NCBI RefSeq assembly: GCF_004342165.1
Contig: NZ_SMAL01000001.1
Coordinates: forward strand, 186,001-250,000
Direction: 5' to 3'
Origin: Natranaerovirga pectinivora
GTDB taxonomy: Bacteria; Bacillota; Clostridia; Lachnospirales; DSM-24629
Length of the DNA stretch: 64,000 bases
Shown: piece by piece, positions 53,298 to 63,270 of the stretch
How positions within the stretch are numbered: position 1 is the stretch's first letter
Layout of the letters: each line of letters starts with the position of its first letter
Notes under the pieces: generated by a model
The model's database searches: none
Told to the model about the DNA's origin: nothing
What the model saw: the letters and a program-made list of their open reading frames with translations, nothing else
Translations under genes and position numbers: made by a program

Positions 53298-55532
53298 ATG
53301 GCTAAAAGATATGCTGATATTATTATAGATATATTACACCAAGACTTAGATAAAACATTTCAATATATTATTCCAGAGATGTTACAAGATAAAATAGCAA
53401 TAGGAACATCAGTAGAAGTACCTTTTGGTAAAGGGAATAAGCTAATAAAGGGTTTTGTTATCAATATATCAAATAAACCACAAATAGATCCAAGTAAATT
53501 AAAAGAGATTCATAAGAGCAGCAATGAAAAAGTTAATATTGAGTCCCAGTTGATTCAATTGGCTTTATGGATGAGTAATCAATATAGTTCCACTATTATA
53601 TCTGCATTAAAAACTGTTCTTCCCATCCATCAAAAAATCAAACATAAAGAAGAAAAAAGAATTCACTTAGTAATAGATGATACCAAATGTAAGGAATTAA
53701 TTGAGTCGGCTAAGAAAAAAAATCATGTGGCTATTTTAAGGTTGATGGAAACCTTAAAAGAAAAATCCAATTTGGACTATACCTATGTGACTAAAAACTT
53801 AAAAATTCCCTTAGCTACCTTGAAAAAATTAGAATTAAATCAAATCATAGAAATTATAAGCAAAGAAAATTATAGAAAGCCTCATAACTTTAATAAAAAT
53901 CAATCCTATACTCAACCTACCATATTTCAGCAGAAAATAATTGATGAAGTGGTTAGTGATTATTATAGTGAAAAATTTAAAACCTATTTGCTTCACGGGG
54001 TAACTGGTAGCGGAAAAACAGAAGTTTATATGAGGATTATTGAAGAAGTATTAAATTCTGGTAGGCAAGCCATTGTTCTTATTCCAGAGATATCTCTAAC
54101 CCATCAAACCGTCAAACGATTTTATGAGAGGTTTGGAGAAAAAGTTGGTGTCATTCACAGTAAGCTCTCCCAAGGAGAAAGGTACGATCAATACGTTCAA
54201 GCTAAAAATGGGGCTATACAAATAATGGTTGGACCTCGTTCAGCGTTATTTGCGCCTTTTGAAAACCTGGGAATAATCATTATAGATGAAGAACATGAAA
54301 CCACCTATAAGAGTGACACAACACCTAAATATCATTCCAAAGAAGTTGCAATAAAAAGAGCAGAAATCTCTAATGCCAGTGTTGTTCTAGGGTCTGCAAC
54401 ACCTTCAATGGAAAGTTATACAGAGGCACTAGAGGGTAATTATAAATTGCTGGAATTAAAGGAACGTATAGACAATAGACCATTACCTACTGTGTCTATT
54501 GTTGATATGAGAGAAGAATTGATACAAGGGAATAAATCTATGCTAAGTGAAAGTCTACGTTCATCTATATTGGATAGATTAAATAAAAAAGAGCAAATCA
54601 TTCTTTTTATTAACCGAAGAGGGTATTCGCGCTTTGTTTCTTGTAGAGAATGTGGTTTTGTTATAAAATGTGATCATTGTGATGTTGCCTTTACCTATCA
54701 TAATAATGGCAAGTTAATATGCCATTACTGTGGTAAAAATATATCTATGCCTAGTACTTGTCCCAGCTGCAAATCCAAGTATATAAAGCAATTTGGAACA
54801 GGGACACAAAAAGTAGAAGAATATATACAAAAAGAGTTTCCAAGGGCTAGAATACTTAGAATGGATACAGATACCACAAGTAAAAAAGACAGTTACGAAC
54901 AAATACTTACGAAGTTTGGAGACGGCAGGGCAGATATTCTAATAGGCACTCAAATGGTTGCAAAAGGTCATGACTTTCCTAATGTAACATTAGTAGGTGT
55001 TTTGGCTGCTGATTTATCTTTATATATGAATGACTATAGATCTAGTGAACGCACTTTTAGTTTGCTTACACAAGTAGCAGGACGTGCAGGTAGAGGAGCT
55101 ATAAAAGGGGATGTTATTATTCAAACCTATTCTCCAGAACATTTTAGTATTCAAAATGCCAGGATGCAAGATTATAATAACTTCTATAATGAGGAAATTT
55201 CGTATAGAAGAATTATGAACTATCCTCCTTTTACAAATATAATGGTTATACTATTAATATCAGAGGATGAGAATCTTGTCATAAAAACGTCTTATGAGCT
55301 TGTAAATTTAATAAAAAATATGTTGGATTCTACGAATTGTGATATAATAGGACCGACACCTGCTTCTATATCTAAAATGAATAATTTATTTAGACAAGTT
55401 ATTTATATAAAAGCAGAAGAGTATAATAGACTACTTGAAATTAAAAAGAAAATAGAAATTATAAATGTTGAAAATAATAAATATAATAATATGGCAATGC
55501 AATTTGATTTTAATCCATTGTTCAGTTATTAA
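53298..55532 (+). CDS. priA: primosomal helicase PriA
   Basis: PriA restarts stalled replication forks. The 744-residue protein has an N-terminal DNA-binding domain (about 1-110), helicase Walker A LHGVTGSGKTEVYM near residue 231, DEEH box, GSATPSMES, and a zinc region with four Cys pairs (CRECG, CDHC, CHYCG, CPSC) near 450-500, then VAGRAGRG. AAGGAG precedes ATG 53298. def follows 28 bases later, as in many Firmicutes (priA-def-fmt). Confidence 0.96.
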   Translation: MAKRYADIIIDILHQDLDKTFQYIIPEMLQDKIAIGTSVEVPFGKGNKLIKGFVINISNKPQIDPSKLKEIHKSSNEKVNIESQLIQLALWMSNQYSSTIISALKTVLPIHQKIKHKEEKRIHLVIDDTKCKELIESAKKKNHVAILRLMETLKEKSNLDYTYVTKNLKIPLATLKKLELNQIIEIISKENYRKPHNFNKNQSYTQPTIFQQKIIDEVVSDYYSEKFKTYLLHGVTGSGKTEVYMRIIEEVLNSGRQAIVLIPEISLTHQTVKRFYERFGEKVGVIHSKLSQGERYDQYVQAKNGAIQIMVGPRSALFAPFENLGIIIIDEEHETTYKSDTTPKYHSKEVAIKRAEISNASVVLGSATPSMESYTEALEGNYKLLELKERIDNRPLPTVSIVDMREELIQGNKSMLSESLRSSILDRLNKKEQIILFINRRGYSRFVSCRECGFVIKCDHCDVAFTYHNNGKLICHYCGKNISMPSTCPSCKSKYIKQFGTGTQKVEEYIQKEFPRARILRMDTDTTSKKDSYEQILTKFGDGRADILIGTQMVAKGHDFPNVTLVGVLAADLSLYMNDYRSSERTFSLLTQVAGRAGRGAIKGDVIIQTYSPEHFSIQNARMQDYNNFYNEEISYRRIMNYPPFTNIMVILLISEDENLVIKTSYELVNLIKNMLDSTNCDIIGPTPASISKMNNLFRQVIYIKAEEYNRLLEIKKKIEIINVENNKYNNMAMQFDFNPLFSY

Positions 55533-55560
55533 AGACATAAGTTGGAAGGAGTTTTAAAAA

Positions 55561-56037
55561 ATGGCAATAAGAAATATTCGTGAAGATGGCGATGAGGTTT
55601 TAAGGAAAAAAGCAAGAGTGGTTGAGAGTATAACAGATCAAGTAAAAGTGTTAATTGATGATATGATTGAGACCATGTATGATGCAAATGGTATTGGGTT
55701 AGCAGCACCACAAGTTGGGATACTTAAAAGAATAATTGTTATTGATATTGGAGAAGGTCTTGTTGTTTTAATTAATCCGGAGATTGTTGAAAGAAATGGT
55801 TGTCAAGTAGGGATTGAGGGATGTTTAAGTATTCCGGGGACACTTGGTGAGATTGAGAGACCAGAGTATGTTAAAGTTAAAGGGTTGAATAAAGAGGGAG
55901 AGACTATTTTTGTAGAAGGTACGGAGTTGATGGCTAAGGCTTTGTGTCATGAGATTGATCATTTGGATGGGGTTTTGTTTACGGATAAGGTGATACGTTT
56001 TGTTGATGGTTATGATGAGGATGAAATGGAAGAGTAG
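55561..56037 (+). CDS. def: peptide deformylase
   Basis: Def removes the formyl group from nascent proteins. The 158-residue metalloenzyme has all three motifs: [18 protein letters not shown] (metal Cys) and CHEIDHLDG (two metal His, catalytic Glu). GGAAGGAG precedes ATG 55561. Its last part is unusually G+T-rich compared with its neighbours. A repeat-rich spacer of about 390 bp separates it from fmt, with which it is usually tightly linked. Confidence 0.96.
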   Translation: MAIRNIREDGDEVLRKKARVVESITDQVKVLIDDMIETMYDANGIGLAAPQVGILKRIIVIDIGEGLVVLINPEIVERNGCQVGIEGCLSIPGTLGEIERPEYVKVKGLNKEGETIFVEGTELMAKALCHEIDHLDGVLFTDKVIRFVDGYDEDEMEE

Positions 56038-56071
56038 AAGTTAAGAGCGTTTTTTTGTGAGGGGTCGGTCC

Positions 56072-56267
56072 TATGTGGCTTTCTATAAAAAACAGTTCCG
56101 TTAAATATTTCAAGTAAATCTAAGTGGGCTAGGATGTATATTTCTAAGCCTTAAGAACTCCCTTCGGTCAAACACTTAAGGCTTTTGACGAAATATTCAT
56201 CTACGCCCTACTAAGATTTACTAGTGAAATATTTAAAAGTCACTTTATTTTTATAGAAAGTCACATA
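56072..56267. repeat. large imperfect inverted repeat between def and fmt
   Basis: Arms of about 85 bases pair across the region: TATGTGGCTTTCTATAAAA at the left matches TTTTTATAGAAAGTCACATA at the right, then AAATATTTCA/TGAAATATTT, GTAAATCT/AGATTTAC and CCTTAAG/CTTAAGG follow inward to a loop with CCCTTCGGTC. No coding frame is evident. It could be a MITE-like element or a long RNA hairpin. Confidence 0.6.
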
Positions 56268-56277
56268 GTCTGTCCGT

Positions 56278-56355
56278 GTTAGACTCGTGCTTCGCACATT
56301 GTTGTTGGGCTCGTGCTTCGCACATTGCTGTTAGACTCGTGCTTTCACATTGTGA
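56278..56355. repeat. three tandem 26-bp repeats
   Basis: Units at 56278-56303, 56304-56329 and 56330-56355 share GTTAGACTCGTGCTTCGCAC with few changes. They abut the inverted repeat at 56072-56267 and precede fmt. Too few and too closely spaced for a CRISPR array. Confidence 0.7.
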
Positions 56356-56430
56356 ATTCATAGAGAATTCATATTGTGGGGTTATGATGGTTCTTGAATA
56401 ATTATTTTATTTTTGGTTAGGAGAGATTTG

Positions 56431-57357
56431 ATGAAAGTTATTTTTATGGGTACGCCTGATTTTTCTGTTCCTACTTTAGAGGCCCTTATTGAGTCTTCTC
56501 ATGAGGTTATTGGGGTAATTACTCAGCCTGATAAGCCTAAGGGTAGAGGGAAGAAGATGGTAGTTCCTCCTGTTAAAGAGATGGCTATCAAACATGGGAT
56601 TCCTGTTTATCAGCCACTTAAGGTTAGAGATAAAACGTTTATTGAATTTGTAAGGAGCCTTAATCCTGATGTTGCGGTGGTTATTGCTTTCGGTCAAATT
56701 TTGAGTTTAGAGTTGTTAGAAGTGCCTAAGTTTGGTTGTATTAATGTTCATGCTTCATTGCTTCCTAAGTATAGAGGGGCGGGGCCTATTCAGTGGTCTG
56801 TTATTAATGGAGAATCTGAGACTGGAATTACCACCATGCATATGGATGTTGGTATTGATACTGGTGATATGATTTTTAAAGATATTGTAAAGATAGAAGC
56901 AAAAGAAACAGGTGGGTCTTTACATGATAAGTTGTCTACGTTAGGTGCCAATACTTTATTAAAAACCCTTGAAGCTTTAGAAAATGGGTCGGCGCCACGA
57001 GAGAGGCAAGTGGATGAGGAATCAACTTATGCACCTATGTTAAGTAAGGAATTAGGGTTAATTGATTGGAGTAAGGATGCCGTTGAGATTGAAAGGCTTA
57101 TTAGAGGTCTGAATCCTTGGCCAAGTGCTTATAGCTATCTAGATGGGAAAATGGTAAAGATCTGGGATGGAGATGTTATTTCATCAAACAATAAGAGTAT
57201 AGGTGAAGTCATCCATATAGATAAGTCGTCTATTATTGTTCAAACAGGCAAGGATGCCCTTGCAATTAAGGAACTTCAGTTAGAAGGTAAAAAAAGGATG
57301 ACAACAGAAGAGTTTTTAAGAGGATATAAAGTTGATTTAGGTGTTAAATTAGGATAG
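56431..57357 (+). CDS. fmt: methionyl-tRNA formyltransferase
   Basis: Fmt formylates initiator Met-tRNA, the partner activity of Def. The 308-residue protein starts KVIFMGTPDFSVP, has the folate/catalytic motifs INVHASLLPKYRGAGPIQW and the TGITTMHMDVGIDTGDM segment, and a C-terminal OB domain with GLNPWPSAY. GGAGAG supports ATG 56431 over a longer frame from 56413. It follows the repeat-rich gap after def. Confidence 0.96.
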   Translation: MKVIFMGTPDFSVPTLEALIESSHEVIGVITQPDKPKGRGKKMVVPPVKEMAIKHGIPVYQPLKVRDKTFIEFVRSLNPDVAVVIAFGQILSLELLEVPKFGCINVHASLLPKYRGAGPIQWSVINGESETGITTMHMDVGIDTGDMIFKDIVKIEAKETGGSLHDKLSTLGANTLLKTLEALENGSAPRERQVDEESTYAPMLSKELGLIDWSKDAVEIERLIRGLNPWPSAYSYLDGKMVKIWDGDVISSNNKSIGEVIHIDKSSIIVQTGKDALAIKELQLEGKKRMTTEEFLRGYKVDLGVKLG

Positions 57358-57372
57358 AAAGGTGTGATTATT

Positions 57373-58053
57373 ATGGATTGGTATGGTTCAATGATTATTT
57401 TATTACCAGCAATTTTGCTTTCTTTTTATGCACAGTCAAAGGTGAGTTCAACCTTTAATAAATACAGTAAGGTGAAAAATTTAAATGGCTATACAGGTAG
57501 AGATATAGCGGAAAGTATACTTAGAAATGCAGGTTTATTTGATGTTAGAGTTGAAAGCGTTAAAGGTAACTTAACAGATCATTATGATCCTCGTAAAAAA
57601 GTTGTAAGATTATCTGACTCAGTTTATAATTCAACATCTATTGCAGCAGTTGGTGTTGCAGCCCATGAATGTGGTCATGCATTACAAGATGCAAAAGGAT
57701 ATGCTTTTTTAAAATTTAGACATGCAATTTTTCCAGTTGTAAGTTTTAGTTCTAATCTAGCAATGCCATTAATATTTTTAGGGTTCTTTTTAGATGCATT
57801 TAACCTTATCCAATTAGGTGTTATTTTATTTGGTGCAGTTGTGTTATTTCAATTAATTACTTTGCCAGTAGAATTTAATGCGTCAAGTAGGGCCATTGCT
57901 ATTTTAGACAATAATAATTATTTGTCTGCAAATGAAGTTAAACCTGCTAGAAAAGTTCTTAATGCAGCGGCATTAACATATGTTGCAGCAGCTATTGTAG
58001 CAATTGCTAATTTATTAAGATTTCTAATTATATTAAACGGGAGAAGAAGATGA
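57373..58053 (+). CDS. zinc metallopeptidase (YugP-like)
   Basis: A 226-residue membrane peptidase of the YugP family. The zinc motif is AAHECGHALQ (HExxH) near residue 97, after GYTGRDIAESIL and before the membrane helices (about 5-22, 120-165 and 195-220). Its substrates are unknown. AAAGGTG precedes ATG 57373 (frame upstream from 57364 lacks a ribosome site). It lies between fmt and rsmB, its usual clostridial place, and overlaps rsmB by four bases. Confidence 0.9.
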   Translation: MDWYGSMIILLPAILLSFYAQSKVSSTFNKYSKVKNLNGYTGRDIAESILRNAGLFDVRVESVKGNLTDHYDPRKKVVRLSDSVYNSTSIAAVGVAAHECGHALQDAKGYAFLKFRHAIFPVVSFSSNLAMPLIFLGFFLDAFNLIQLGVILFGAVVLFQLITLPVEFNASSRAIAILDNNNYLSANEVKPARKVLNAAALTYVAAAIVAIANLLRFLIILNGRRR

Positions 58054-59402
58054 CAAATCAATCACAAGTTAATCTTAGATTAATGGCACTAAGTGTTTTA
58101 GATGAAATTATTAAAGACAATCGATTCAGCCATAAAGTTCTTAATCAAGTTCTTAAAAATCACCAAGAATTAAAAAAACAAGAGAGAGCTTTTATTACTA
58201 GATTGGTTGAAGGGACATTAGAAAATTTAATATATCTTGATTATGTAATTAATCAGTTTTCAAAAACAAAAACAAGTAAAATGAAGACAACGATTTGTAA
58301 TATTTTAAGATTATCAGTATATCAATTAATGTTCATGGAGAGTGTGCCAGACTCTGCAGTCTGTAATGAAGCAGTAAAATTGGCAAAAAAAAGAGGCTTT
58401 GTAAAATTATCTGGTTTTGTTAATGGTGTCCTTAGAAATATAGCAAGATCTATAGATAATATCTCATTACCAAGTGAAGAAAAGAACCCTATTGAGTATT
58501 TGTCCGTTCTTTATTCTTTTCCAGAATGGATTATTAAGATATGGTTAGAAGAATACGAATATGAAGTTGTTAAAGAAATTTGTATAGCAAGTAATAGCAT
58601 TCCTGAAACAACAATCCGATGCAATAAAACAAAAATCTCTCCAACGGAGCTAAAAGAACGTCTTGTCAAAGAAGGGGTTAATGTTAAAGAAGGTCAGTTT
58701 TTAGACTATGGATTTAACATATCCAACTATGATTATCTTGGTAAGTTAGATACCTTTAATAAAGGGTACTTTCAAGTTCAAGATGAAAGTTCAATGCTTG
58801 TTGGAGAAGTAGCTGATCCTAAGAAGGGTGACCTTGTAATAGATGTATGTGCCGCACCAGGTGGTAAGAGCACCCATATAGCTGAACTATGTGGAGAGTG
58901 TCATGTTGTTTCTAGGGATTTAACTTATGATAAAACAGAACTGATCAATGAAAATGTAAGAAGGTTAAATCTTACTAATATAAAAGTTGAAAAATTTGAT
59001 GCCTTAGAATTAGATGAAAATTTGATAGGTAAAGCAGATATTATTTTAGCTGATTTACCTTGCTCTGGTTTGGGAATAATAAGAAAGAAACCAGATATTA
59101 AATACAATGCAAATGAAAATCAAATTACTTCTTTAATAGAGTTGCAAAGAAATATTTTAAAAGTGATACAAGAGTATTTAAAGCCAGGAGGAATATTGGT
59201 TTTTAGTACTTGTACAATTAATAAAAGAGAAAATGAAGACAATGTAAAATGGCTGATTGAGAATTTAAACTTTGAAATTGAAGATGCAAGAGCATTTCTT
59301 CCAGAAGTTTTAAGAGATGAGCGCCATAAAGGGTGTATACAGATCCTACCCCATCAATTCAATACAGATGGTTTTTTTATAGCTAGACTTAGAAAACTGT
59401 AA
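58050..59402 (+). CDS. rsmB: 16S rRNA (cytosine-5-)-methyltransferase RsmB
   Basis: RsmB methylates C967 of 16S rRNA. The 450-residue protein has an N-terminal NusB-like domain (about 1-140), the SAM motif VCAAPGGKSTHIAEL near residue 268, and the catalytic cysteines in LADLPCSGLGII and FSTCTINKREN. Start overlaps the preceding stop (ATGA), with GGGAGAAG upstream. rlmN follows 77 bases after, as in many Firmicutes. Confidence 0.95.
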   Translation: MTNQSQVNLRLMALSVLDEIIKDNRFSHKVLNQVLKNHQELKKQERAFITRLVEGTLENLIYLDYVINQFSKTKTSKMKTTICNILRLSVYQLMFMESVPDSAVCNEAVKLAKKRGFVKLSGFVNGVLRNIARSIDNISLPSEEKNPIEYLSVLYSFPEWIIKIWLEEYEYEVVKEICIASNSIPETTIRCNKTKISPTELKERLVKEGVNVKEGQFLDYGFNISNYDYLGKLDTFNKGYFQVQDESSMLVGEVADPKKGDLVIDVCAAPGGKSTHIAELCGECHVVSRDLTYDKTELINENVRRLNLTNIKVEKFDALELDENLIGKADIILADLPCSGLGIIRKKPDIKYNANENQITSLIELQRNILKVIQEYLKPGGILVFSTCTINKRENEDNVKWLIENLNFEIEDARAFLPEVLRDERHKGCIQILPHQFNTDGFFIARLRKL

Positions 59403-59479
59403 TCATATAATTAAAAATAAAATAATAAATAAAAAGATTGTCATATAAATTGTTTCAATGATAAAATAAAAGGTGACTT

Positions 59480-60526
59480 ATGGAAAAAATTGATATTAAA
59501 TCTATGGAATATGGTGAGCTCCTTAACTACTTTATTTCAATAGGGGAAAAAAAATTTAGATGTGACCAAGTATTTGGGTGGTTTCATAATAAGTTGATTA
59601 CTTCTTTTGATGAAATGAGTAACATATCAAAGGATTTAAAAGAAAAATTAAATACAGAGACAGAGTTAGTTCATTTGAAAGTGATACAAAAGCTTATATC
59701 TCAAATTGATGGCACTGAAAAGTTTCTATTTCAACTAAAAGACCATAATGTTATAGAGAGTGTTCTAATGAAATACAAGCACGGTAATTCTGTTTGTATT
59801 TCATCTCAGGTTGGCTGTAAAATGGGATGTACTTTTTGTGCCTCTACAATTGGTGGCTTAGTTAGAAACTTAAGGGCTTCTGAGATGCTAGAGCAAGTTT
59901 ATAGCATTCAAAGAGAATCAGGAGAAAGAGTTTCTAATGTGGTTATTATGGGTACTGGTGAACCCCTTGATAATTTTGATGAATTGATGAAGTTTATTAG
60001 TGTTATTACAGATGAAAAAGGATTGAACATTAGTATTAGAAATATTACAGTTTCAACCTGTGGTTTAGTGGATAAAATAAAGACATTAGCAGATAAAAAA
60101 ATTGGCATTACCTTAGCAATATCTCTACATGCATCTAATGATGAGATAAGAAAGAAAACTATGCCAATAGCAAAAAAGTTTTCCATAGAAGAACTTTTAG
60201 ATGCTTGTAAATACTATATTCATAAAACCAATAGAAGAATTACATTTGAATATAGTTTAATTAGTGGTGTGAATGATACTAAAAAAGATGCTGAAGAATT
60301 GTGTAAATTATTAAAGGGGCTTCTATGCCATGTTAATCTAATACCTATTAATCCTATTAAAGAAAGAAATTATCAACAAGGTTCAAAAGAATCTATTGTG
60401 AATTTCAAATCCGTTCTAGAAAAAAATGGTATTACTGCAACTATTCGAAGAGAATTAGGAAGAGATATTCAAGCAGCTTGTGGCCAACTACGTAAAAGTT
60501 ATGGGGAGAATAGGATAGAAAAATAG
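59480..60526 (+). CDS. rlmN: dual-specificity RNA methyltransferase RlmN
   Basis: RlmN methylates adenosine 2503 of 23S rRNA and A37 of some tRNAs by radical SAM chemistry. The 348-residue protein has the cluster motif CKMGCTFC (CxxxCxxC) near residue 114 and the methyl-carrying C-terminal cysteine in IQAACGQLR. GVNIMGTGEPL-like VVIMGTGEPLDN is also present. AAAGGTG precedes ATG 59480. It precedes the PP2C-PrkC pair, as in B. subtilis. Confidence 0.96.
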   Translation: MEKIDIKSMEYGELLNYFISIGEKKFRCDQVFGWFHNKLITSFDEMSNISKDLKEKLNTETELVHLKVIQKLISQIDGTEKFLFQLKDHNVIESVLMKYKHGNSVCISSQVGCKMGCTFCASTIGGLVRNLRASEMLEQVYSIQRESGERVSNVVIMGTGEPLDNFDELMKFISVITDEKGLNISIRNITVSTCGLVDKIKTLADKKIGITLAISLHASNDEIRKKTMPIAKKFSIEELLDACKYYIHKTNRRITFEYSLISGVNDTKKDAEELCKLLKGLLCHVNLIPINPIKERNYQQGSKESIVNFKSVLEKNGITATIRRELGRDIQAACGQLRKSYGENRIEK

Positions 60527-60572
60527 GGTAGATGGATCAAGGTTATTTTCTAATTTGACATTAGGAGGTTAA

Positions 60573-61316
60573 ATGTGTTTTATGAGGTCATATGGTAAAA
60601 CCGACAAAGGGATTAAAAGAGCAAGAAATGAGGATACAATTTTTTACTCTGATCAATCTATTGGGAATCTGCCTAATTTATACATCATTGCAGATGGAAT
60701 GGGTGGACACAATGCAGGAGCCTTTGCTTCTGAATATTCTGTCAAGGGGTTTGTAGATTTTGTGAAAAAAGCCACTTGGGATAATCCAGTGAAGATTATT
60801 GAAGATGGCATTTGTAGCGTTAATCAGATGGTACACGAAAAATCATCAGAAGAAGAATATTATAAAATGGGAACAACTTTTGTTGTTTCAACAATAATAC
60901 AAAAAAAATTGTACATTGGGAATATTGGGGATAGTCGTCTGTATATAATAAGAAATAAAGAAATACAAAAAATTACAAAAGATCACTCTTTGGTTGAAGA
61001 AATGGTACATACGGGTCATCTTACAGAAGACGAGGCTAATAGCCATCCTAAAAAAAATATTATTACTAGAGCGATAGGTGCAGAAAAAACAATTATAGTG
61101 GATATATATGAAGTGGAATTAGAAAGTGATGATCTGATATTAATGTGCTCTGATGGTTTGACAAATATGTTAAGTCATAAAGAAATTTCTAATATTCTTG
61201 AAGATGGAAGTTTCTTAGAAGATAAAGTAAAACAACTCATTTCTAGAGCCAATGAACTTGGTGGCAATGATAATATATCTGTAATTATAATTAAAACTGA
61301 CATAGATGAGAGGTGA
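60573..61316 (+). CDS. prpC: PP2C-type Ser/Thr phosphatase
   Basis: PrpC (Stp) reverses phosphorylation by the kinase encoded next. The 247-residue protein has RNEDTIF, the metal motif ADGMGGHNAG, GDSRLYIIR, CSDGLTNML and GGNDNISVIII of PPM phosphatases. AGGAGG at 60563-60568 is four bases from ATG 60573, so ATG 60582 is a possible alternative. prkC begins five bases after its stop at 61314-61316. The pair is conserved in Firmicutes. Confidence 0.95.
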   Translation: MCFMRSYGKTDKGIKRARNEDTIFYSDQSIGNLPNLYIIADGMGGHNAGAFASEYSVKGFVDFVKKATWDNPVKIIEDGICSVNQMVHEKSSEEEYYKMGTTFVVSTIIQKKLYIGNIGDSRLYIIRNKEIQKITKDHSLVEEMVHTGHLTEDEANSHPKKNIITRAIGAEKTIIVDIYEVELESDDLILMCSDGLTNMLSHKEISNILEDGSFLEDKVKQLISRANELGGNDNISVIIIKTDIDER

Positions 61317-61320
61317 GATA

Positions 61321-63270
61321 ATGCTACAACAAGGGATTTTGTTAAATGATAGATATGAAATAGTAGAAAAAATTGGTTCAGGTGGAATGTCTGAAGTTTA
61401 TAAAGCAAAATGTACCATGCTTAATAGATATGTTGCTATAAAAGTTTTAAAAGATGAATTTAGATTAGACGAAAGTTTTGTTTCTAAGTTTAAAGTGGAA
61501 GCCCAATCTGCAGCAAGCCTTTCCCACCAGAGTATTGTAAATATTTATGATGTAGGTCATGATAAAAATGTTTACTATATAGTTATGGAATTGATTGAAG
61601 GCATCACTTTAAAAGAGTATATTAAAGAAAAAGGGTCTTTATCAACAGAAGAAACTATTAACTTAGCCATTCAAGTTGCTTCTGGAATCGAACATGCCCA
61701 TAAAAACCACATTATACATAGAGATATTAAACCTCAAAATATTATTATTTCAAGTAATGGGGTAGCTAAAGTTACAGATTTTGGAATTGCTAGGGCAGCT
61801 AGTTCTGTTACAATTGCAGCTGCAAATGTTGTGGGATCAGTCCATTATATATCTCCGGAACAAGCTAGAGGAGGATATACAGATGAAAAAAGTGATCTTT
61901 ATTCACTAGGTATTTCCATGTATGAAATGATTACTGGAAAAGTACCTTTTGAAGGAGATAGCAATATCTCTGTAGCATTATCCCATATTCAAGATGAGCT
62001 AGTAAAACCAAGTAGTATAAATCCAAATATATCCAGTAGTTTGGAAAATATTATCTTGAAAGCAACTCAGAAAAAAACAGAATTGAGATATAATTCAATG
62101 ACTGAAATAATTCTTGACTTAAAAAAAGCCATGGAAGTACCTAATGGTGATTTTGTAAAAATAGATACAGTAACGGATTCAAATACAATATTTATTTCAG
62201 AAGAAGATGTTAAAAGAATTCGAAGTGTTTCACGAGATGTAGATGAGTTCCAGAATGATGACGAAATAGTAAGTAATAAACCTAATAAAATCATTGATAA
62301 ATTAATTATCGCATCTGGTGTTGTATTGGCTATGCTTTTAGTTGGTGTCATTACATTTTTTGGTATCAATTATTTACAAGATCGTTTTGTGCCAAAAGAA
62401 GTTACTGTTCCTTTAATAAAAGGTTTGACTGAGGAAGAAGCATCAAAGGTATTATCTGATAGTAATCTAGGGTTAAACATTATAAGATATGAATTCTCTG
62501 AAGATGTTGAAAATGGGCATATCATTACTCAAGCGCCTGAAGCAGATACTTTGGTTAGAGAAGAAGCAGTTATAAATGTTATTATTAGTAAAGGGGTACA
62601 AACTTTTGGTGTGCCTAATGTTATCAATCAAAGGTTTAATGATGCTGAAAGATTTGTTTTACAAGAGAATTTAACACCAAAAATTGAATTAGAGTACAAT
62701 GACACATTACCTATTGGTGTTGTAATAAGACAAGAACCCGTTTCAGGTACACAGTTAAGAGTAGGAGAAATCGTAACAATTTATGTAAGTAATGGAAGAG
62801 CACCAAGATTCACAACAGTTCCTGACTTAAGAGGGTTAACTGAAGAACAAGCAAAACAAAGATTAATTGATAATAACCTACAATTAGGAAACAATACTAC
62901 TTATGTTGAAAGTCAAGCCTATAGAGAAGGTGAAGTGATTAGTCAAACCGTTGCAAGTGGTGAAACAGTGGAAGAAGGTTATGTGATAGATATTGTTGTA
63001 AGTACTGGAATTACAATAAGATATTTTGAACAAGTATTAGTATTGAATGATGTTTTAGCTGAAGACCAAGAGGAAGCAATGATCCGTATTGATTTAAAAC
63101 AAGGTAATAATATATCAACTATATTTGGAGAAAAGGCTGTTTATAAGGAAGACTTTCCTATTAATATAACCGTAAGAGGGGAAGAAGGAACAGGGGAACT
63201 CATCTTATATATTAACGGAGAACAACAAAGGGACCCATGGCCAATTTCTTTTAAAGAGGAGGTAAATTAA
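61321..63270 (+). CDS. prkC: Ser/Thr kinase PrkC with PASTA domains
   Basis: A membrane kinase that senses muropeptides and governs germination and cell wall growth. The 649-residue protein has a kinase domain (about 10-270) with GSGGMSEVYKA, catalytic HRDIKPQN and DFGIARA, a transmembrane helix (about 326-350), and three PASTA repeats (about 360-425, 427-492 and 494-563). About 85 residues of beta-rich sequence follow, a common clostridial extension of unknown role. GAGAGGTGAG supports ATG 61321. rsgA starts at the last base of its stop. Confidence 0.95.
   Translation: MLQQGILLNDRYEIVEKIGSGGMSEVYKAKCTMLNRYVAIKVLKDEFRLDESFVSKFKVEAQSAASLSHQSIVNIYDVGHDKNVYYIVMELIEGITLKEYIKEKGSLSTEETINLAIQVASGIEHAHKNHIIHRDIKPQNIIISSNGVAKVTDFGIARAASSVTIAAANVVGSVHYISPEQARGGYTDEKSDLYSLGISMYEMITGKVPFEGDSNISVALSHIQDELVKPSSINPNISSSLENIILKATQKKTELRYNSMTEIILDLKKAMEVPNGDFVKIDTVTDSNTIFISEEDVKRIRSVSRDVDEFQNDDEIVSNKPNKIIDKLIIASGVVLAMLLVGVITFFGINYLQDRFVPKEVTVPLIKGLTEEEASKVLSDSNLGLNIIRYEFSEDVENGHIITQAPEADTLVREEAVINVIISKGVQTFGVPNVINQRFNDAERFVLQENLTPKIELEYNDTLPIGVVIRQEPVSGTQLRVGEIVTIYVSNGRAPRFTTVPDLRGLTEEQAKQRLIDNNLQLGNNTTYVESQAYREGEVISQTVASGETVEEGYVIDIVVSTGITIRYFEQVLVLNDVLAEDQEEAMIRIDLKQGNNISTIFGEKAVYKEDFPINITVRGEEGTGELILYINGEQQRDPWPISFKEEVN

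Noticed and set aside
56278-56355. CRISPR array
   Set aside because: Three units abut with no spacers and no cas genes are present.
59438-59467. Promoter TTGTCA-18-TAAAAT before rlmN
   Set aside because: Its transcript would start inside the rlmN ribosome site, so it is unlikely to be used for this gene.
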